Below are positions 43,975-53,231 of a DNA stretch of 64,000 nt, piece by piece; position 1 is the first letter of the stretch; every line of letters starts with the position of its first letter. The notes beneath the pieces are model-generated. The model was given only the letters and a program-made list of their open reading frames with translations, ran no database searches and was not told where the DNA came from. The stretch is from assembly GCF_017581925.1 (NCBI RefSeq), contig NZ_JAGEVG010000020.1, positions 18,440-82,439 on the forward strand, given 5' to 3'. This stretch comes from Gelidibacter pelagius. Lineage in GTDB: Bacteria > Bacteroidota > Bacteroidia > Flavobacteriales > Flavobacteriaceae. The position numbers were made by a program, and so were the translations under genes.

Positions 43975-44937
43975 TTAATTCTCAGAAGTAGCATACTTTT
44001 CACCCAACTGCGTCAACATTTCATCACTCATTTTTTTGAGATCAAATTTGTGATTCCAATTCCAATCGGTTCTGGCAACGCTGTCATCAATTGATTTTGG
44101 CCAAGTATCGGCAATCTGTTGTCTAAAATCTGGATTGTAGGTAATGATAAAATCTTTAACATGATTTTGGATTTCGGTCGCAATATCTTTAGGCGTAAAA
44201 CTCATGGCCGCCAGATTATATGAAGATCTTATGGTCAATTGATTGGCCGGAGCATTCATAATTTGAATGGTAGCATCAATGGCGTCATCCATAAACATCA
44301 TGGGTAGTTCTGTGTCCTCAGACAAGAAACTTGAATAATGCCCATCGGTGATGGCTCTGTGATAAATTTCTACGGCATAATCGGTCGTGCCACCTCCAGG
44401 TTGAGTTTTCCAACTGATAATTCCAGGATAACGTAAACTGCGCACGTCAACACCGTACTTGTCAAAATAATACTCGCACCAACGTTCGCCAACTTGTTTG
44501 GTAATGCCATAAACCGTTGTAGGGGCCATAACTGTATGTTGAGGTGTGTCATATTTAGGTGTGGTTGGGCCAAATACAGCGATGCTTGAAGGCCAAAATA
44601 TTTTCTCGATAAATTTGGCTTTTGCAAGGTTTAAGACATGAAATAAGGAGTTCATATTCAAATCCCAAGCTTTCATTGGATATTTTTCTCCAGTGGCACT
44701 CAACATGGCAGCCATTAAATAAATGGTATCTATCCTATATTTTTCTACACAATGTAAGATGGAGCCATAATCTTGGGCATCAACAATCTCAAAAAGACCT
44801 GAATTGACCACGTCAAGATTGTTATAGCCGATATCAGATGCAATGACATTTTCATCGCCATGAATACTCCGTAACTTGAAGGTTAACTCGGAGCCAATTT
44901 GACCACAGGCTCCAATAATGAGAATTTTTTGAGACAT
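43975..44937 (-). CDS. L-threonine 3-dehydrogenase, short-chain (SDR/epimerase-like) type
   Basis: 320 residues, the length of the UDP-galactose-4-epimerase-like threonine dehydrogenases known from cold-adapted flavobacteria. NAD-binding GACGQIGSE lies at about 8-16; the catalytic Tyr and Lys are in VYGITK near 143-148, with SSIAVFGPTTPK, LRYPGIISWKTQPGGGTTDYAVEI and MMFMDDAIDATIQIM characteristic of the enzyme. It oxidises L-threonine to 2-amino-3-oxobutyrate, feeding glycine and acetyl-CoA formation with 2-amino-3-ketobutyrate CoA ligase, which is not encoded in the window. A TATTTTTG promoter core is 18 bases upstream. Spacing to neighbours suggests a single-gene unit. Confidence 0.9.
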   Translation of the reverse strand: MSQKILIIGACGQIGSELTFKLRSIHGDENVIASDIGYNNLDVVNSGLFEIVDAQDYGSILHCVEKYRIDTIYLMAAMLSATGEKYPMKAWDLNMNSLFHVLNLAKAKFIEKIFWPSSIAVFGPTTPKYDTPQHTVMAPTTVYGITKQVGERWCEYYFDKYGVDVRSLRYPGIISWKTQPGGGTTDYAVEIYHRAITDGHYSSFLSEDTELPMMFMDDAIDATIQIMNAPANQLTIRSSYNLAAMSFTPKDIATEIQNHVKDFIITYNPDFRQQIADTWPKSIDDSVARTDWNWNHKFDLKKMSDEMLTQLGEKYATSEN

Positions 44938-44954
44938 TGTTGTTTAATTTTATG

Positions 44955-44962
44955 CAAAAATA
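44955..44962 (-). promoter_or_regulatory. -7 promoter element of the threonine dehydrogenase gene
   Basis: TATTTTTG on the minus strand, a TAnnTTTG match, 18 bases before the start codon. No clear -33 TTG. Confidence 0.45.
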
Positions 44963-45269
44963 CAAAGTTTTTTTAGGAAGAATGGGATGTTTTCAGGAAT
45001 GAATTTCCCTTTTGTTATTTCATGAAAAAATCAAAAATGTGCTATTAAATTGATAATTGTATAGAATTTACACGAAGTGTGGACTTCAAAAGGAAGATTT
45101 ACACAGTTTATATAGTTTTTAAAAATCGACAGGTTGTTTTTATTTACTGATAATCAATTAATTATCGTTACGAATGGTTATAATCGCCTCAATGGCATGT
45201 TTATTTCTTATTAGAATAGTAGCACAACAGAATAACAAATAAACATTTAAACTTTAAAAATTAAATATT
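44963..45269. other. divergent intergenic region
   Basis: About 300 bases of AT-rich DNA between threonine dehydrogenase (minus) and the PepSY-like pair (plus). No coding frame, hairpin terminator or clear plus-strand promoter was recognised. The 30 bases before the plus-strand ATG are very A-rich. Confidence 0.4.
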
Positions 45270-45578
45270 ATGAAAAAGGTAGTTTTAACAGTAGCCATTG
45301 TATTAGGAGGATTATCAACTTATGCAACTTCTGCATTTCCTATGAACCAAACAGAGAAATTCGAACTAGTAGCACAGGAAGAATATAAAGAGATCAAAGC
45401 TGAAGCGCTTCCACAAGCTGTGAAAGATGCCTTGGCAAAGGATTTTCCGACCGCCGCTCTCGATAAAGCATACGTAAGTGAGAAACAAGAATTGGAATAC
45501 AAATTAGACCTTACTATTGAAGGTGAGATATTAACGGTATATGCTGACAAGGACGGCAACTGGATTGAAAAAGAGTAA
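45270..45578 (+). CDS. secreted PepSY-like small protein, copy 1
   Basis: 102 residues with a signal peptide ending near YATSA. The mature part has the PepSY-like/DUF2874 layout: ALPQAVKDALAKDFPTAALDKAY as the central helix, then strands YKLDLTIEG, LTVYADKDGNWIEKE. Such domains in Bacteroidota are periplasmic or outer-membrane-associated and are thought to bind or inhibit partners; function is unproven. Copy 2 follows after 64 bases, almost identical through the signal peptide and first 50 residues. The A-rich leader before the ATG is also shared. Expression of both from a single promoter is likely, ended by the terminator at 45969. Confidence 0.82.
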   Translation: MKKVVLTVAIVLGGLSTYATSAFPMNQTEKFELVAQEEYKEIKAEALPQAVKDALAKDFPTAALDKAYVSEKQELEYKLDLTIEGEILTVYADKDGNWIEKE

Positions 45579-45642
45579 GTTTTCATTTTAGTCACACGCA
45601 CATTAACAAAAACAAATAATAAAACAATAAAAATAAAATATT

Positions 45643-45945
45643 ATGAAAAAGGTAATTTTAACAGTAGCAATCGTTTTAGGAGGATTATCAACTTATGCAA
45701 CTTCTGCATTTCCGATGAATCAAACAGAGAAATTCGAACTAGTAGCACAGGAAGAATTTAAAGAAATCGAAGCTGAAACACTTCCACAAGCAGTGAAAGA
45801 TGCATTGGCAAAAGATTTTCAGACCGCCACTCTAGATAAAGCTTATGTAAATGATAAGCAAGAATACAAATTGGAAATTACTATTGATGGAGCGGCATCA
45901 ACAGTATATGCTGACAAGGATGGAAACTGGATTGAAAAAGAATAA
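45643..45945 (+). CDS. secreted PepSY-like small protein, copy 2
   Basis: 100 residues. The N-terminal 40 residues differ from copy 1 at only one position (KKVILTV versus KKVVLTV), including identical SAFPMNQTEKFELVAQEE. Differences then cluster in the second half (two-residue deletion after EKQ/DKQ, IDGAASTVYADKDGNWIEKE). This gradient suggests recent duplication or gene conversion of the 5' half, with relaxed or diversifying change in the binding surface. The gene ends 23 bases before a strong terminator. Same uncertain PepSY-like role as copy 1. Confidence 0.82.
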   Translation: MKKVILTVAIVLGGLSTYATSAFPMNQTEKFELVAQEEFKEIEAETLPQAVKDALAKDFQTATLDKAYVNDKQEYKLEITIDGAASTVYADKDGNWIEKE

Positions 45946-45968
45946 AGTTTCATCACTTATATAAGCAG

Positions 45969-46000
45969 AAAAAGGACGTTTTTAAGAAAGCGTCCTTTTT
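45969..46000 (+). terminator. Rho-independent terminator of the PepSY-like pair
   Basis: AAAAAGGACG pairs with CGTCCTTTTT over 10 bp around a 12-base loop, then more T. Textbook form. Confidence 0.9.
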
Positions 46001-46038
46001 TTATGTTTTTTTTAAAGGGTTTACTGAGTTTAACTTGA

Positions 46039-46046
46039 TATTTTTG
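46039..46046 (+). promoter_or_regulatory. -7 promoter element of the NtrC-type regulator
   Basis: TATTTTTG fits TAnnTTTG, 16 bases before the ATG at 46063, implying a very short leader. The -33 region reads TTTAAAGGG rather than a clean TTG. Confidence 0.45.
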
Positions 46047-46062
46047 TAAAAACGAATAAACT

Positions 46063-47409
46063 ATGAGTGCCATTCTTTTGGTTGAAGATGATGTGAGTTT
46101 TTCTGAGATGTTACGACGTTTTTTGGAGCGGCACCATCATTCGGTGACCTTGTCATATACGCTTGAAGATGCTAAAATTCAGGTCAAGAAATCCACTTTT
46201 GATTTGGTGTTTGCCGATCTTAGGCTTCCAGATGGTGATGGGATTGCGCTATTGAACCATATCAAGACAAAAGATGCGACTGTTCCGGTAGTGTTGATGA
46301 CGGGTTATGCCGAAGTGTCCACGGCCGTGAAGGCGATGAAGGAAGGTGCCTTTGATTATATCTCCAAGCCTTTTAACCCTGAAGAGGTTTTGCAAGTGGT
46401 CAAAAATGCACTTAAGGAAAAACAGGATATAAAAAAACCGAAAGAAGAGACAGCTTCGGTTCCAAAGCCCCAGTCTGCGGTAGCACCAGGATTTGTATCC
46501 GGTATAAGTGCTGCTTCTAAAGTATTGTATGACCATATCAATCTTGTGGCGCCTACAAGTATGTCGGTTTTGATTTCTGGCGAAAGTGGTACGGGCAAGG
46601 AGGTTGTGGCAAAAGCCATTCACTTAAAAAGCTCAAGAAAAAATAGACCATTTATTGCGGTCGATTGTGGCGCTATTCCAAAGGAAATCGCTTCCAGCGA
46701 ATTTTTTGGGCATAAGAAAGGCTCTTTTACAGGGGCGATTAATGATAAAATTGGCCATTTTGAAGCCGCTAACCACGGGACACTTTTTTTGGATGAAGTC
46801 GGGAATCTATCTTACGAAAATCAAATACAATTGCTGCGGGCCCTTCAGGAAAGGCGGGTCAAGCCTATTGGGAGCAATGACGAAATTGAAGTAGATATCC
46901 GATTGTTGACAGCAACTAACGAAGATTTGTTGAAAGCCGTGGAGCAGGGTGATTTTAGAGAAGATCTTTATCACAGGCTGAATGAGTTTTTTATAAAAGT
47001 CCCCAATTTACAGGAACGTAGAGATGATTTGATCCTCTACGCCGATTTCTTTCTGGAGAACGCCAATCAGCAATTGAACAAATCCATCATCGGATTTTCT
47101 TCTGAGGTATTGAAAATATTCCAGAATTATACTTGGCCAGGCAATTTACGAGAACTTTCCAATGTCATCAAACGTGCGACATTGCTAACTTCTGGAGAGG
47201 TGATACAAAAAGAGGTGCTGCCTCCTGAGTTGTCCGCTGCACCCCCCAAAGAAGCTGAGCCACATTCTTTTTCTGCCAAGTCAAACGAAAAAGAGTTGAT
47301 TGTAAAAGTCCTTCAAGAGGCAAATAACAATAAAACGAAAGCGGCAAAACTCCTCAATTTTTCAAGAAAAACGCTTTATAACAAACTTAAGGAGTATAAT
47401 TTGGAGTAA
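46063..47409 (+). CDS. NtrC-family sigma-54-dependent response regulator
   Basis: 448 residues. Receiver domain (1-120) with phosphoacceptor Asp52 in VFADLRLPDGDG and Lys in YISKPF; AAA+ domain (about 145-375) with Walker A GESGTGKE at 173-180, the sigma-54 contact loop GSFTGA (GAFTGA variant with Ser), Walker B GTLFLDEVGNL and R-finger region; and a Fis-type helix-turn-helix (about 405-448, NNKTKAAKLLNFSRKTLYNKLKEY). It would activate sigma-54 promoters after phosphorylation. Its 3' end overlaps the 3' end of the convergent hybrid kinase gene by 23 bases; that kinase, which has an HPt domain, is the obvious partner. Confidence 0.95.
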   Translation: MSAILLVEDDVSFSEMLRRFLERHHHSVTLSYTLEDAKIQVKKSTFDLVFADLRLPDGDGIALLNHIKTKDATVPVVLMTGYAEVSTAVKAMKEGAFDYISKPFNPEEVLQVVKNALKEKQDIKKPKEETASVPKPQSAVAPGFVSGISAASKVLYDHINLVAPTSMSVLISGESGTGKEVVAKAIHLKSSRKNRPFIAVDCGAIPKEIASSEFFGHKKGSFTGAINDKIGHFEAANHGTLFLDEVGNLSYENQIQLLRALQERRVKPIGSNDEIEVDIRLLTATNEDLLKAVEQGDFREDLYHRLNEFFIKVPNLQERRDDLILYADFFLENANQQLNKSIIGFSSEVLKIFQNYTWPGNLRELSNVIKRATLLTSGEVIQKEVLPPELSAAPPKEAEPHSFSAKSNEKELIVKVLQEANNNKTKAAKLLNFSRKTLYNKLKEYNLE

Positions 47410-49825
47410 TGTATGCCTGCATGTCTTCATAAAAAGCCTTGAGCTCGAGCTCTAAAGCTTCCAAAAGCTCGCTATCCACAACTGTTGCATGTTCTAAAAC
47501 TTCTAAATGTGGTACTACGGATTTGGCATTTAATTGCTTAAACATGGTCAGCATTCGATGGCTCAGATCGTTAATGGTTTTGATATCGTTTTGTTTTTGA
47601 GCCGACTTTAACTCGGCGATATGTTTTTTGGTGTCCTTTAGAAATATCTCCAACAGCGATTTTAACGCCTCCTCGTCATAATTTAAGAATCCAGCGATGG
47701 AATGCGTGTCAAAATACTCCGAACGGTAGGACGCCTTTTTAATGTCTTCTTCTGGTTTGGTGATACTTTCAGGAAACAATTCACTTAAAATATCAAACCA
47801 AATATGGGCCTCAAAAGGTTTGTAAACTACTTTAGAAAACCCACTTTCTATATAGTCCTCAGTATTGATGTCCATTCTCCCAGTCATCGCAATAATAGGC
47901 TGCTGCTCATAAAACGGTAATTGTTTGACGGTTTCCATAAAATGGAAGCCATTCATTTTTGGCAATTGAATGTCCGTTATGATCAGATCATAAGAGAGAT
48001 CTTCCAATGCTGAAAGAGCAGCCTTGGCATCTTCAAAAGTATAGGTAGTTACTTGGTGCTGTTCCAAAATATCAGCGATGAGTTGGCGCAGTGACGCATC
48101 ATCATCTACAACAACAGCCTTTAATTTGAAATTGGTGTTTTCAGGAATGGCGGGTTTTACCTCTACATCTTGATAAGAGAGTTTAACGGGAAAAGTAACT
48201 GTAAAAGTGCTTCCTTCTCCTGGAACGCTGTTCAAGGTCAATGAACCTTTTAACAGATTCATGAGTTTTTTTGAAATGGCCAATCCCAATCCAAAACCCG
48301 AATGTTTGGTGTTGCTGGGTTGGTTGACTTGGGTAAAGGCGTTAAAAATATCCTTTTGTTTCTCTTTACCAATGCCAATTCCAGTATCAGTAATGGTAAT
48401 GGAGACCTTATAATTGTTGTAAGAGGAATGTAGTTTGGTAGTGATGCTAATGCTGCCTTCTTCGGTAAACTTGTATGCATTCCCGATCAGGTTATAAAGC
48501 ACCTGTTTAATTCTAAAAGGATCGGAGACAATGGTGATATCAAGCGCTGGATCATGCTTGACGAGGAGAGCAATAGGCTTGTCGGCATAAATAGTCTTGA
48601 TATTTGTACTGGTTTCGTCCAACACCGTTTTAAGATTAAACGGGATGCTTTCTATGGTGATATGACCATCTTCTAATTTAGAAAATTCCAAAAGGTCATC
48701 TACCAACTGACTCATATAGGTGGAGGCGTTTTTAATATGGTCTAAATAATTGTCTTCTTTTGCGTTTTGGGCTGTTTTTTGAAGCAATTCACTATAGCCC
48801 GAAATGGTACTTAAAGGCGATCTTAAATCATGACTCACCATATTGATCAGTTGTTCCCTACTTTTTAAAAGCGAATTGGTATAGGTGTTGGATTTTTCAA
48901 GTTCCTCCCGATAGCGTTGACTTTTCCAAAAATCGTTCAAAATAACAATGGAAAAAATGACCACTAAGATAAAACTGATGATGGCAGCCATATAGATAAT
49001 GCTGGTACCGCGATCCAATGCATGTTGTCGTTGGGCAATGATGCTTTGGGACGACGCCACCATTTCTCGCTCTAAAGTGCGCAATAAATTCCGTAACTGT
49101 CGGGAGGTGTTCAAATCATTTTCAACCAATTCACGCTCCTTAAGCATTAACGATTGCTTTTGAGAAGCAACTTCCTGTTGAATTTTTCTCAACATGTTCC
49201 TTGAGGTGGTCACGATGGAATCAATTTGCTTTTGATCAACCTTACTCACGGAATCCTTTGCTTTAGATTCATTTGAAAATTGAATAAAACCTTCCAGAAC
49301 TTCTTTTATTTTCGGATTGACTTCCGTCGGATTTTCCACATAATCCTCTATGGTCAATTTCCCTAAAATGGGATCAATGGACTTTAGTTTATTAATGGTC
49401 TGTTCAATTGATTTTTCAGAGGTATTGTTGTCTTTAAGGCGTCTCAGTTCGTTGAGGTCATGCTGTTTCTTATCAAAAATCACCCTCACACTGTCCAGCA
49501 GTGCCTTTTGATAATCGTCATTCACCAAAACACGTAAGGTGTCTATGGTGTTGATGAGACTGTCGTTCTGCGAAATATAGGCATTGAATTTTTCTGCAGT
49601 ATTGAGTTGAAGTGCTGCTCTCGCCAAACTTTCATTCTCGTAGATGTCGGTGACCAAGCCACTTATCTTTATGAGTTTATGACGCTCCTTTAAATCGTCA
49701 GTTTGGGTTGCGGTGAAATTTCCCAATTCTGTAAAAACCAGCCATCCAGAAATTGCAGCTAAAATCCCAAGAGCGATATATCCAAAAAGCACTTTAAAAG
49801 TGATTTTCCTATTAGATGATCTCAT
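47387..49825 (-). CDS. hybrid sensor histidine kinase with receiver and HPt domains
   Basis: 812 residues. Membrane helix (about 12-30), a long helical extracytoplasmic sensor (about 35-270), second helix (about 276-298), HisKA with His332 (SHDLRSPLST), HATPase_c (LIGNAYKFTEEG, DTGIGIG, GFGLGLAISKKL), receiver with Asp618 (IITDIQLPKMNG), and a C-terminal HPt with His756 (LSHRMLTMFKQL). All four phosphorelay stations are in one chain, so phosphate can pass His-Asp-His to an external receiver. The convergent NtrC-type regulator is the likely terminal acceptor. The two are transcribed toward each other and overlap 23 bases, so they are not in an operon but may influence each other by antisense transcription. 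Confidence 0.94.
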   Translation of the reverse strand: MRSSNRKITFKVLFGYIALGILAAISGWLVFTELGNFTATQTDDLKERHKLIKISGLVTDIYENESLARAALQLNTAEKFNAYISQNDSLINTIDTLRVLVNDDYQKALLDSVRVIFDKKQHDLNELRRLKDNNTSEKSIEQTINKLKSIDPILGKLTIEDYVENPTEVNPKIKEVLEGFIQFSNESKAKDSVSKVDQKQIDSIVTTSRNMLRKIQQEVASQKQSLMLKERELVENDLNTSRQLRNLLRTLEREMVASSQSIIAQRQHALDRGTSIIYMAAIISFILVVIFSIVILNDFWKSQRYREELEKSNTYTNSLLKSREQLINMVSHDLRSPLSTISGYSELLQKTAQNAKEDNYLDHIKNASTYMSQLVDDLLEFSKLEDGHITIESIPFNLKTVLDETSTNIKTIYADKPIALLVKHDPALDITIVSDPFRIKQVLYNLIGNAYKFTEEGSISITTKLHSSYNNYKVSITITDTGIGIGKEKQKDIFNAFTQVNQPSNTKHSGFGLGLAISKKLMNLLKGSLTLNSVPGEGSTFTVTFPVKLSYQDVEVKPAIPENTNFKLKAVVVDDDASLRQLIADILEQHQVTTYTFEDAKAALSALEDLSYDLIITDIQLPKMNGFHFMETVKQLPFYEQQPIIAMTGRMDINTEDYIESGFSKVVYKPFEAHIWFDILSELFPESITKPEEDIKKASYRSEYFDTHSIAGFLNYDEEALKSLLEIFLKDTKKHIAELKSAQKQNDIKTINDLSHRMLTMFKQLNAKSVVPHLEVLEHATVVDSELLEALELELKAFYEDMQAYITPNYTP

Positions 49826-49966
49826 ATATTTATTTGAAAAGGTAAGGCAAGATAAAAAATGTCCGTCAATGCTGATGCCATTAAAACTATTTTATACCAA
49901 AAATTAAATATTCAAGTTTGTCCAATTAATTAAAATGTCCATAAAAGGAGATACGTTTAGTTTAAT

Positions 49967-49974
49967 TACCTTTG
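49967..49974 (+). promoter_or_regulatory. -7 promoter element of the lipoprotein gene
   Basis: TACCTTTG, a perfect TAnnTTTG, 35 bases before the ATG at 50010. No -33 TTG at the usual distance. Confidence 0.5.
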
Positions 49975-50009
49975 AACCTTAATCATCTATTTCAAAACTT
50001 CCTTGTTGT

Positions 50010-50531
50010 ATGAAACAACTTTTTTTATTAAGTCTTTTAATCTTTATGGGTTGTAAATCGGAACCAAAGACTGACGAAGCGACTTCTGAAAATCAGGAAA
50101 AATCTTATGTTATTACTGCAGAGGATATCGAAAAATTGGATTACACCGATTATATTTTAAGCCCAGACAGCAATCAGGCCATTTTAGATTGGCAAAAATT
50201 TCAAGATTTACAAGCACAGATAGAGCTTATGAAAAACGGAGATCTTTCGTTTTTTAGGGTTGAGAAAAAAATAATGGAAGAGTTTATTGCGGAATTGAAG
50301 TTACAACAGCCTCCCGTTGTTATAACACCTGCAATACGATCGCGAATGACCGTTTTGGAAACCAATTTGTTAAGGCTTCAAGATCTTGCCAATCTTGATA
50401 ATATCAAGAAAACGGATCTTTTGGAGAGCATTAAGGAATTGTTAGTGGCCAATGTGAATCTTATCCTTCAAATCAACAAAAAGTTTGAAAAGGAAGCGCA
50501 GCAGATTGAGCTTCCGGTTAAAACGAATTAG
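50010..50531 (+). CDS. small helical lipoprotein, function unknown
   Basis: 173 residues. Lipobox IFMGC gives a lipidated Cys near residue 15. The mature protein is almost all helix, with charged heptad-like stretches (KIMEEFIAELKLQ, RMTVLETNLLRLQDLANLDNIKKTDLLESIKELLVANVNLILQINKKFEKEAQ in adjoining pieces), so a coiled-coil bundle in the periplasm is likely. I do not recognise the family. It follows the hybrid kinase divergently (184-base gap), and such kinase-neighbour lipoproteins can act as envelope sensors, but this is only context. It is followed by a long low-complexity spacer without a terminator hairpin. Confidence 0.8.
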   Translation: MKQLFLLSLLIFMGCKSEPKTDEATSENQEKSYVITAEDIEKLDYTDYILSPDSNQAILDWQKFQDLQAQIELMKNGDLSFFRVEKKIMEEFIAELKLQQPPVVITPAIRSRMTVLETNLLRLQDLANLDNIKKTDLLESIKELLVANVNLILQINKKFEKEAQQIELPVKTN

Positions 50532-50544
50532 CCGATGATTTGTT

Positions 50545-51000
50545 TATGGTGGTTAGTGGTGAGTGGTGAGTGGTGAGAGAGTGAGAGGTGAGTCAGATAA
50601 TTTCGATAATTGGATATTTATAGAAAAGTTTAGAATGTTGAACACAGAATGTTGAATATCAAATATCGAAGTTTAAATGGCTCTAAACTTCGAACTTCGA
50701 ACTTCGAACTTTGAACTGAAACATGAAAACATGAAACTGAAACCTGAAACGTGAGAGGTGAGAGGTGAGTCAGATAATTTCGATTTCTTTAGAGACGTTT
50801 TGAATATTGAACACAGAATGATGAATATCGAAATAGAGGGATTAGAGAGTAGAGGGTAGGGAATAGCCAGTATAGAAAGAGGATTATGAGTGATTAATGA
50901 TTGAAGATTGTTGATTTTTGAACAATGATCAACTCTAATCAGAGATGTTCATTCGAAACTTTGAACTTCGAACTTTGAACTTGAAATTTGCAATCCCCTC
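50545..51000. repeat. low-complexity repeated spacer with a 177-bp direct repeat
   Basis: Words such as GTGAGAGGTGAGTCAGATAA, AACTTCGAACTTCGAACTT and TGAAACATGAAA recur. A block beginning GAGAGGTGAGTCAGATAATT occurs at about 50583 and again at about 50760, each followed about 50 bases later by TTGAACACAGAATG. No coding frame. The character is the same as 43660-43972. Confidence 0.7.
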
Positions 51001-51092
51001 TTTTCTCTTAATCTTTTGTTAATATGTAACAATTGCGATGAACAAGCTTCATATTAATAACTAATTTTATTCAAATTAAACATTTAAACACT

Positions 51093-53156
51093 ATGAAAAC
51101 CAATCTTAAGTATGCATTGGCGACTACCGGTTTAGTATTTGTAACCATCGTTGGTTGTAAAGAAGAACCAAAGGAAACCGTCATGGCAGAAGAAAAAATT
51201 CCAGGAATCGTACTTGAAAACATGGACACATCTGTGAGTCCAAAGGACGATTTCTACAATTATGTCAACGGAAATTGGGCAAAAAACAATACCATTCCGG
51301 ATGACGAAACCCGTTGGGGTGGTTTTGGAGTTTTGCGAAAAGAAACTCGTCAAGATGTTCTGGACATTGTAAAAAACGCTCACGAATTAGGCACCTATGC
51401 CGATGGCACGGATCAAAAGAAGGCTTTATTGCTCTTTCAAAGTGAGTTGGATTCAGTAGCACGAAACAATGCGGGTATTGAACCACTCAAACCATTGTTG
51501 GAAGCCATTGATGGCATCAAAAACTTGAATGACATGCAAACTGTTTACGCCACTGTGGATGGAGTAGGCGCGCCGTTTGCAGGACTTGGTGCATCACCAA
51601 ATCTTAATAACAGTAGCATGAATATGGCTTGGATATATCCTGGAAGCCTTGGATTACAAAGAGACTACTATTTGGATCAAGATGCCAAATCAAAAGAAAT
51701 CAGAGGTCAATATATCGATCATATTACCAGAATGCTTCAATTTATCGATTATGATGAAGCAACAGCAAAGGCAGCGGCTAATAAGATACTTACAATGGAA
51801 ACGAAATTGGCTGAGCCAAGATTGGATAAAGTAGCCATGAGAGATGCACGTAATTATAACAATCCGATTCCTTTTGCAGATCTACAAAAAATGACCCCAG
51901 CGGTCAACTGGCAAAAATTGGTAGATGACTTGGGCATTGAAAAAAAGATTGACACAGTCAATATCATGCAGCCAAAATATATGGCTTCATTGCAAAATTT
52001 CTTAAAACAAACCCCAATTGAAGATATCAAAACCTTAATGGTTTGGAATACGCTTAATGGTTCTGCAAATTATTTATCTACGGAAATCGAAAAAGCAAAT
52101 TGGGATTTTTATGCAAAAACGCTTAATGGTGCACAAAAGCAACGTCCAGCTGAAGAGCGTGCTTTAGGAACCGTTGATGGTGCCGTGGGTGAAGCTATTG
52201 GGAAATTGTATGTGGAAGCGAAGTTTCCACCAGAAGCAAAAGCTAAAGCAGAAGAAATGATTGCTGATGTTATTGAAGCCTTCCAAAATAGAATCAAGAA
52301 ATTGGATTGGATGACCGAAGATACTAAGGAAAAAGCAATTGAAAAGCTGGATAAATTTACCGTTAAGATTGCCTATCCTGATGAGTGGGAAGATTATTCG
52401 AATCTTGAAATAAAAGAAGGCAATACTTATGCTGAAAACATGAGAGCTGTTGGCACTTGGGCAAGAGAGAAAAACTTCTCAGAAATCAATGAGCCAGTGG
52501 ATAAAAAGAGATGGGGAATGGCACCACAAACTGTGAATGCTTATTTCAATCCGCGTAACAACGAGATTGTCTTTCCAGCCGCTATTTTACAACCGCCTTT
52601 TTACAATTACACTGCTGATGACGCCGTAAACTATGGTGGTATCGGTGCGGTAATCGGACATGAGATTTCCCATGCGTTTGATGATTCGGGCGCACGTTTT
52701 GACGGGGATGGAAATTTGAGAAATTGGTGGACAGATACAGACTTAGAGGAATTTACCAAACGTGCTGATGCCTTGGCAGAACAGTACAGTGGTATTGAGG
52801 TTTTAGACAGCGTCTTCATCAATGGTAAATTTACGTTAGGAGAAAACATTGGTGATCTTGGTGGAGTTCTTGGTGCTTATGATGGTTTACAGTTACATTT
52901 CGAGAAACACGGACGTCCAGAAAATATTGACGGATTTACTCCAGAACAACGTTTCTTCATGAGCTGGGCAACAGTATGGAGAACCTTAATCAGAGAAGAT
53001 GCCTTGAGAACTCAGATAAAAACTGATCCACATTCTCCAGGGGTTCAAAGAGCAACGCAGCCTTTAAAAAATATTGATGCGTTTTATGAAGCTTTTGATA
53101 TCAAGGAAGGTGACCCAATGTATTTGGCACCTGAAAAACGCGTGAGAATTTGGTAA
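51093..53156 (+). CDS. M13 (neprilysin/PepO-type) zinc metallopeptidase lipoprotein
   Basis: 687 residues, normal for bacterial M13 enzymes. Lipoprotein signal with Cys22 (IVGC). N-terminal M13 helical domain (about 40-430; DFYNYVNGNW near the start is typical) and catalytic domain with HEISH (His523, Glu524, His527), third ligand Glu584 in GENIGD followed by LGG, and substrate-binding NAYFNPRNNEIVFPA. A zinc-dependent endopeptidase that cleaves peptides of limited size, here on the periplasmic face of a membrane. It is a single-gene unit ending in a strong terminator. Related enzymes are sometimes needed for peptide nutrition or processing. Confidence 0.95.
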   Translation: MKTNLKYALATTGLVFVTIVGCKEEPKETVMAEEKIPGIVLENMDTSVSPKDDFYNYVNGNWAKNNTIPDDETRWGGFGVLRKETRQDVLDIVKNAHELGTYADGTDQKKALLLFQSELDSVARNNAGIEPLKPLLEAIDGIKNLNDMQTVYATVDGVGAPFAGLGASPNLNNSSMNMAWIYPGSLGLQRDYYLDQDAKSKEIRGQYIDHITRMLQFIDYDEATAKAAANKILTMETKLAEPRLDKVAMRDARNYNNPIPFADLQKMTPAVNWQKLVDDLGIEKKIDTVNIMQPKYMASLQNFLKQTPIEDIKTLMVWNTLNGSANYLSTEIEKANWDFYAKTLNGAQKQRPAEERALGTVDGAVGEAIGKLYVEAKFPPEAKAKAEEMIADVIEAFQNRIKKLDWMTEDTKEKAIEKLDKFTVKIAYPDEWEDYSNLEIKEGNTYAENMRAVGTWAREKNFSEINEPVDKKRWGMAPQTVNAYFNPRNNEIVFPAAILQPPFYNYTADDAVNYGGIGAVIGHEISHAFDDSGARFDGDGNLRNWWTDTDLEEFTKRADALAEQYSGIEVLDSVFINGKFTLGENIGDLGGVLGAYDGLQLHFEKHGRPENIDGFTPEQRFFMSWATVWRTLIREDALRTQIKTDPHSPGVQRATQPLKNIDAFYEAFDIKEGDPMYLAPEKRVRIW

Positions 53157-53178
53157 AATTCTGAATACGATTATAAAT

Positions 53179-53209
53179 AAAAAGCAGCCTCGTCATGAAG
53201 CTGCTTTTT
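53179..53209. terminator. bidirectional terminator
   Basis: AAAAAGCAGC / GCTGCTTTTT, perfect 10-bp stem with an 11-base loop, 22 bases past the M13 stop and equally usable by the convergent TPR-like gene. Confidence 0.9.
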
Positions 53210-53231
53210 CATTTTATATTGTATAATGTTA

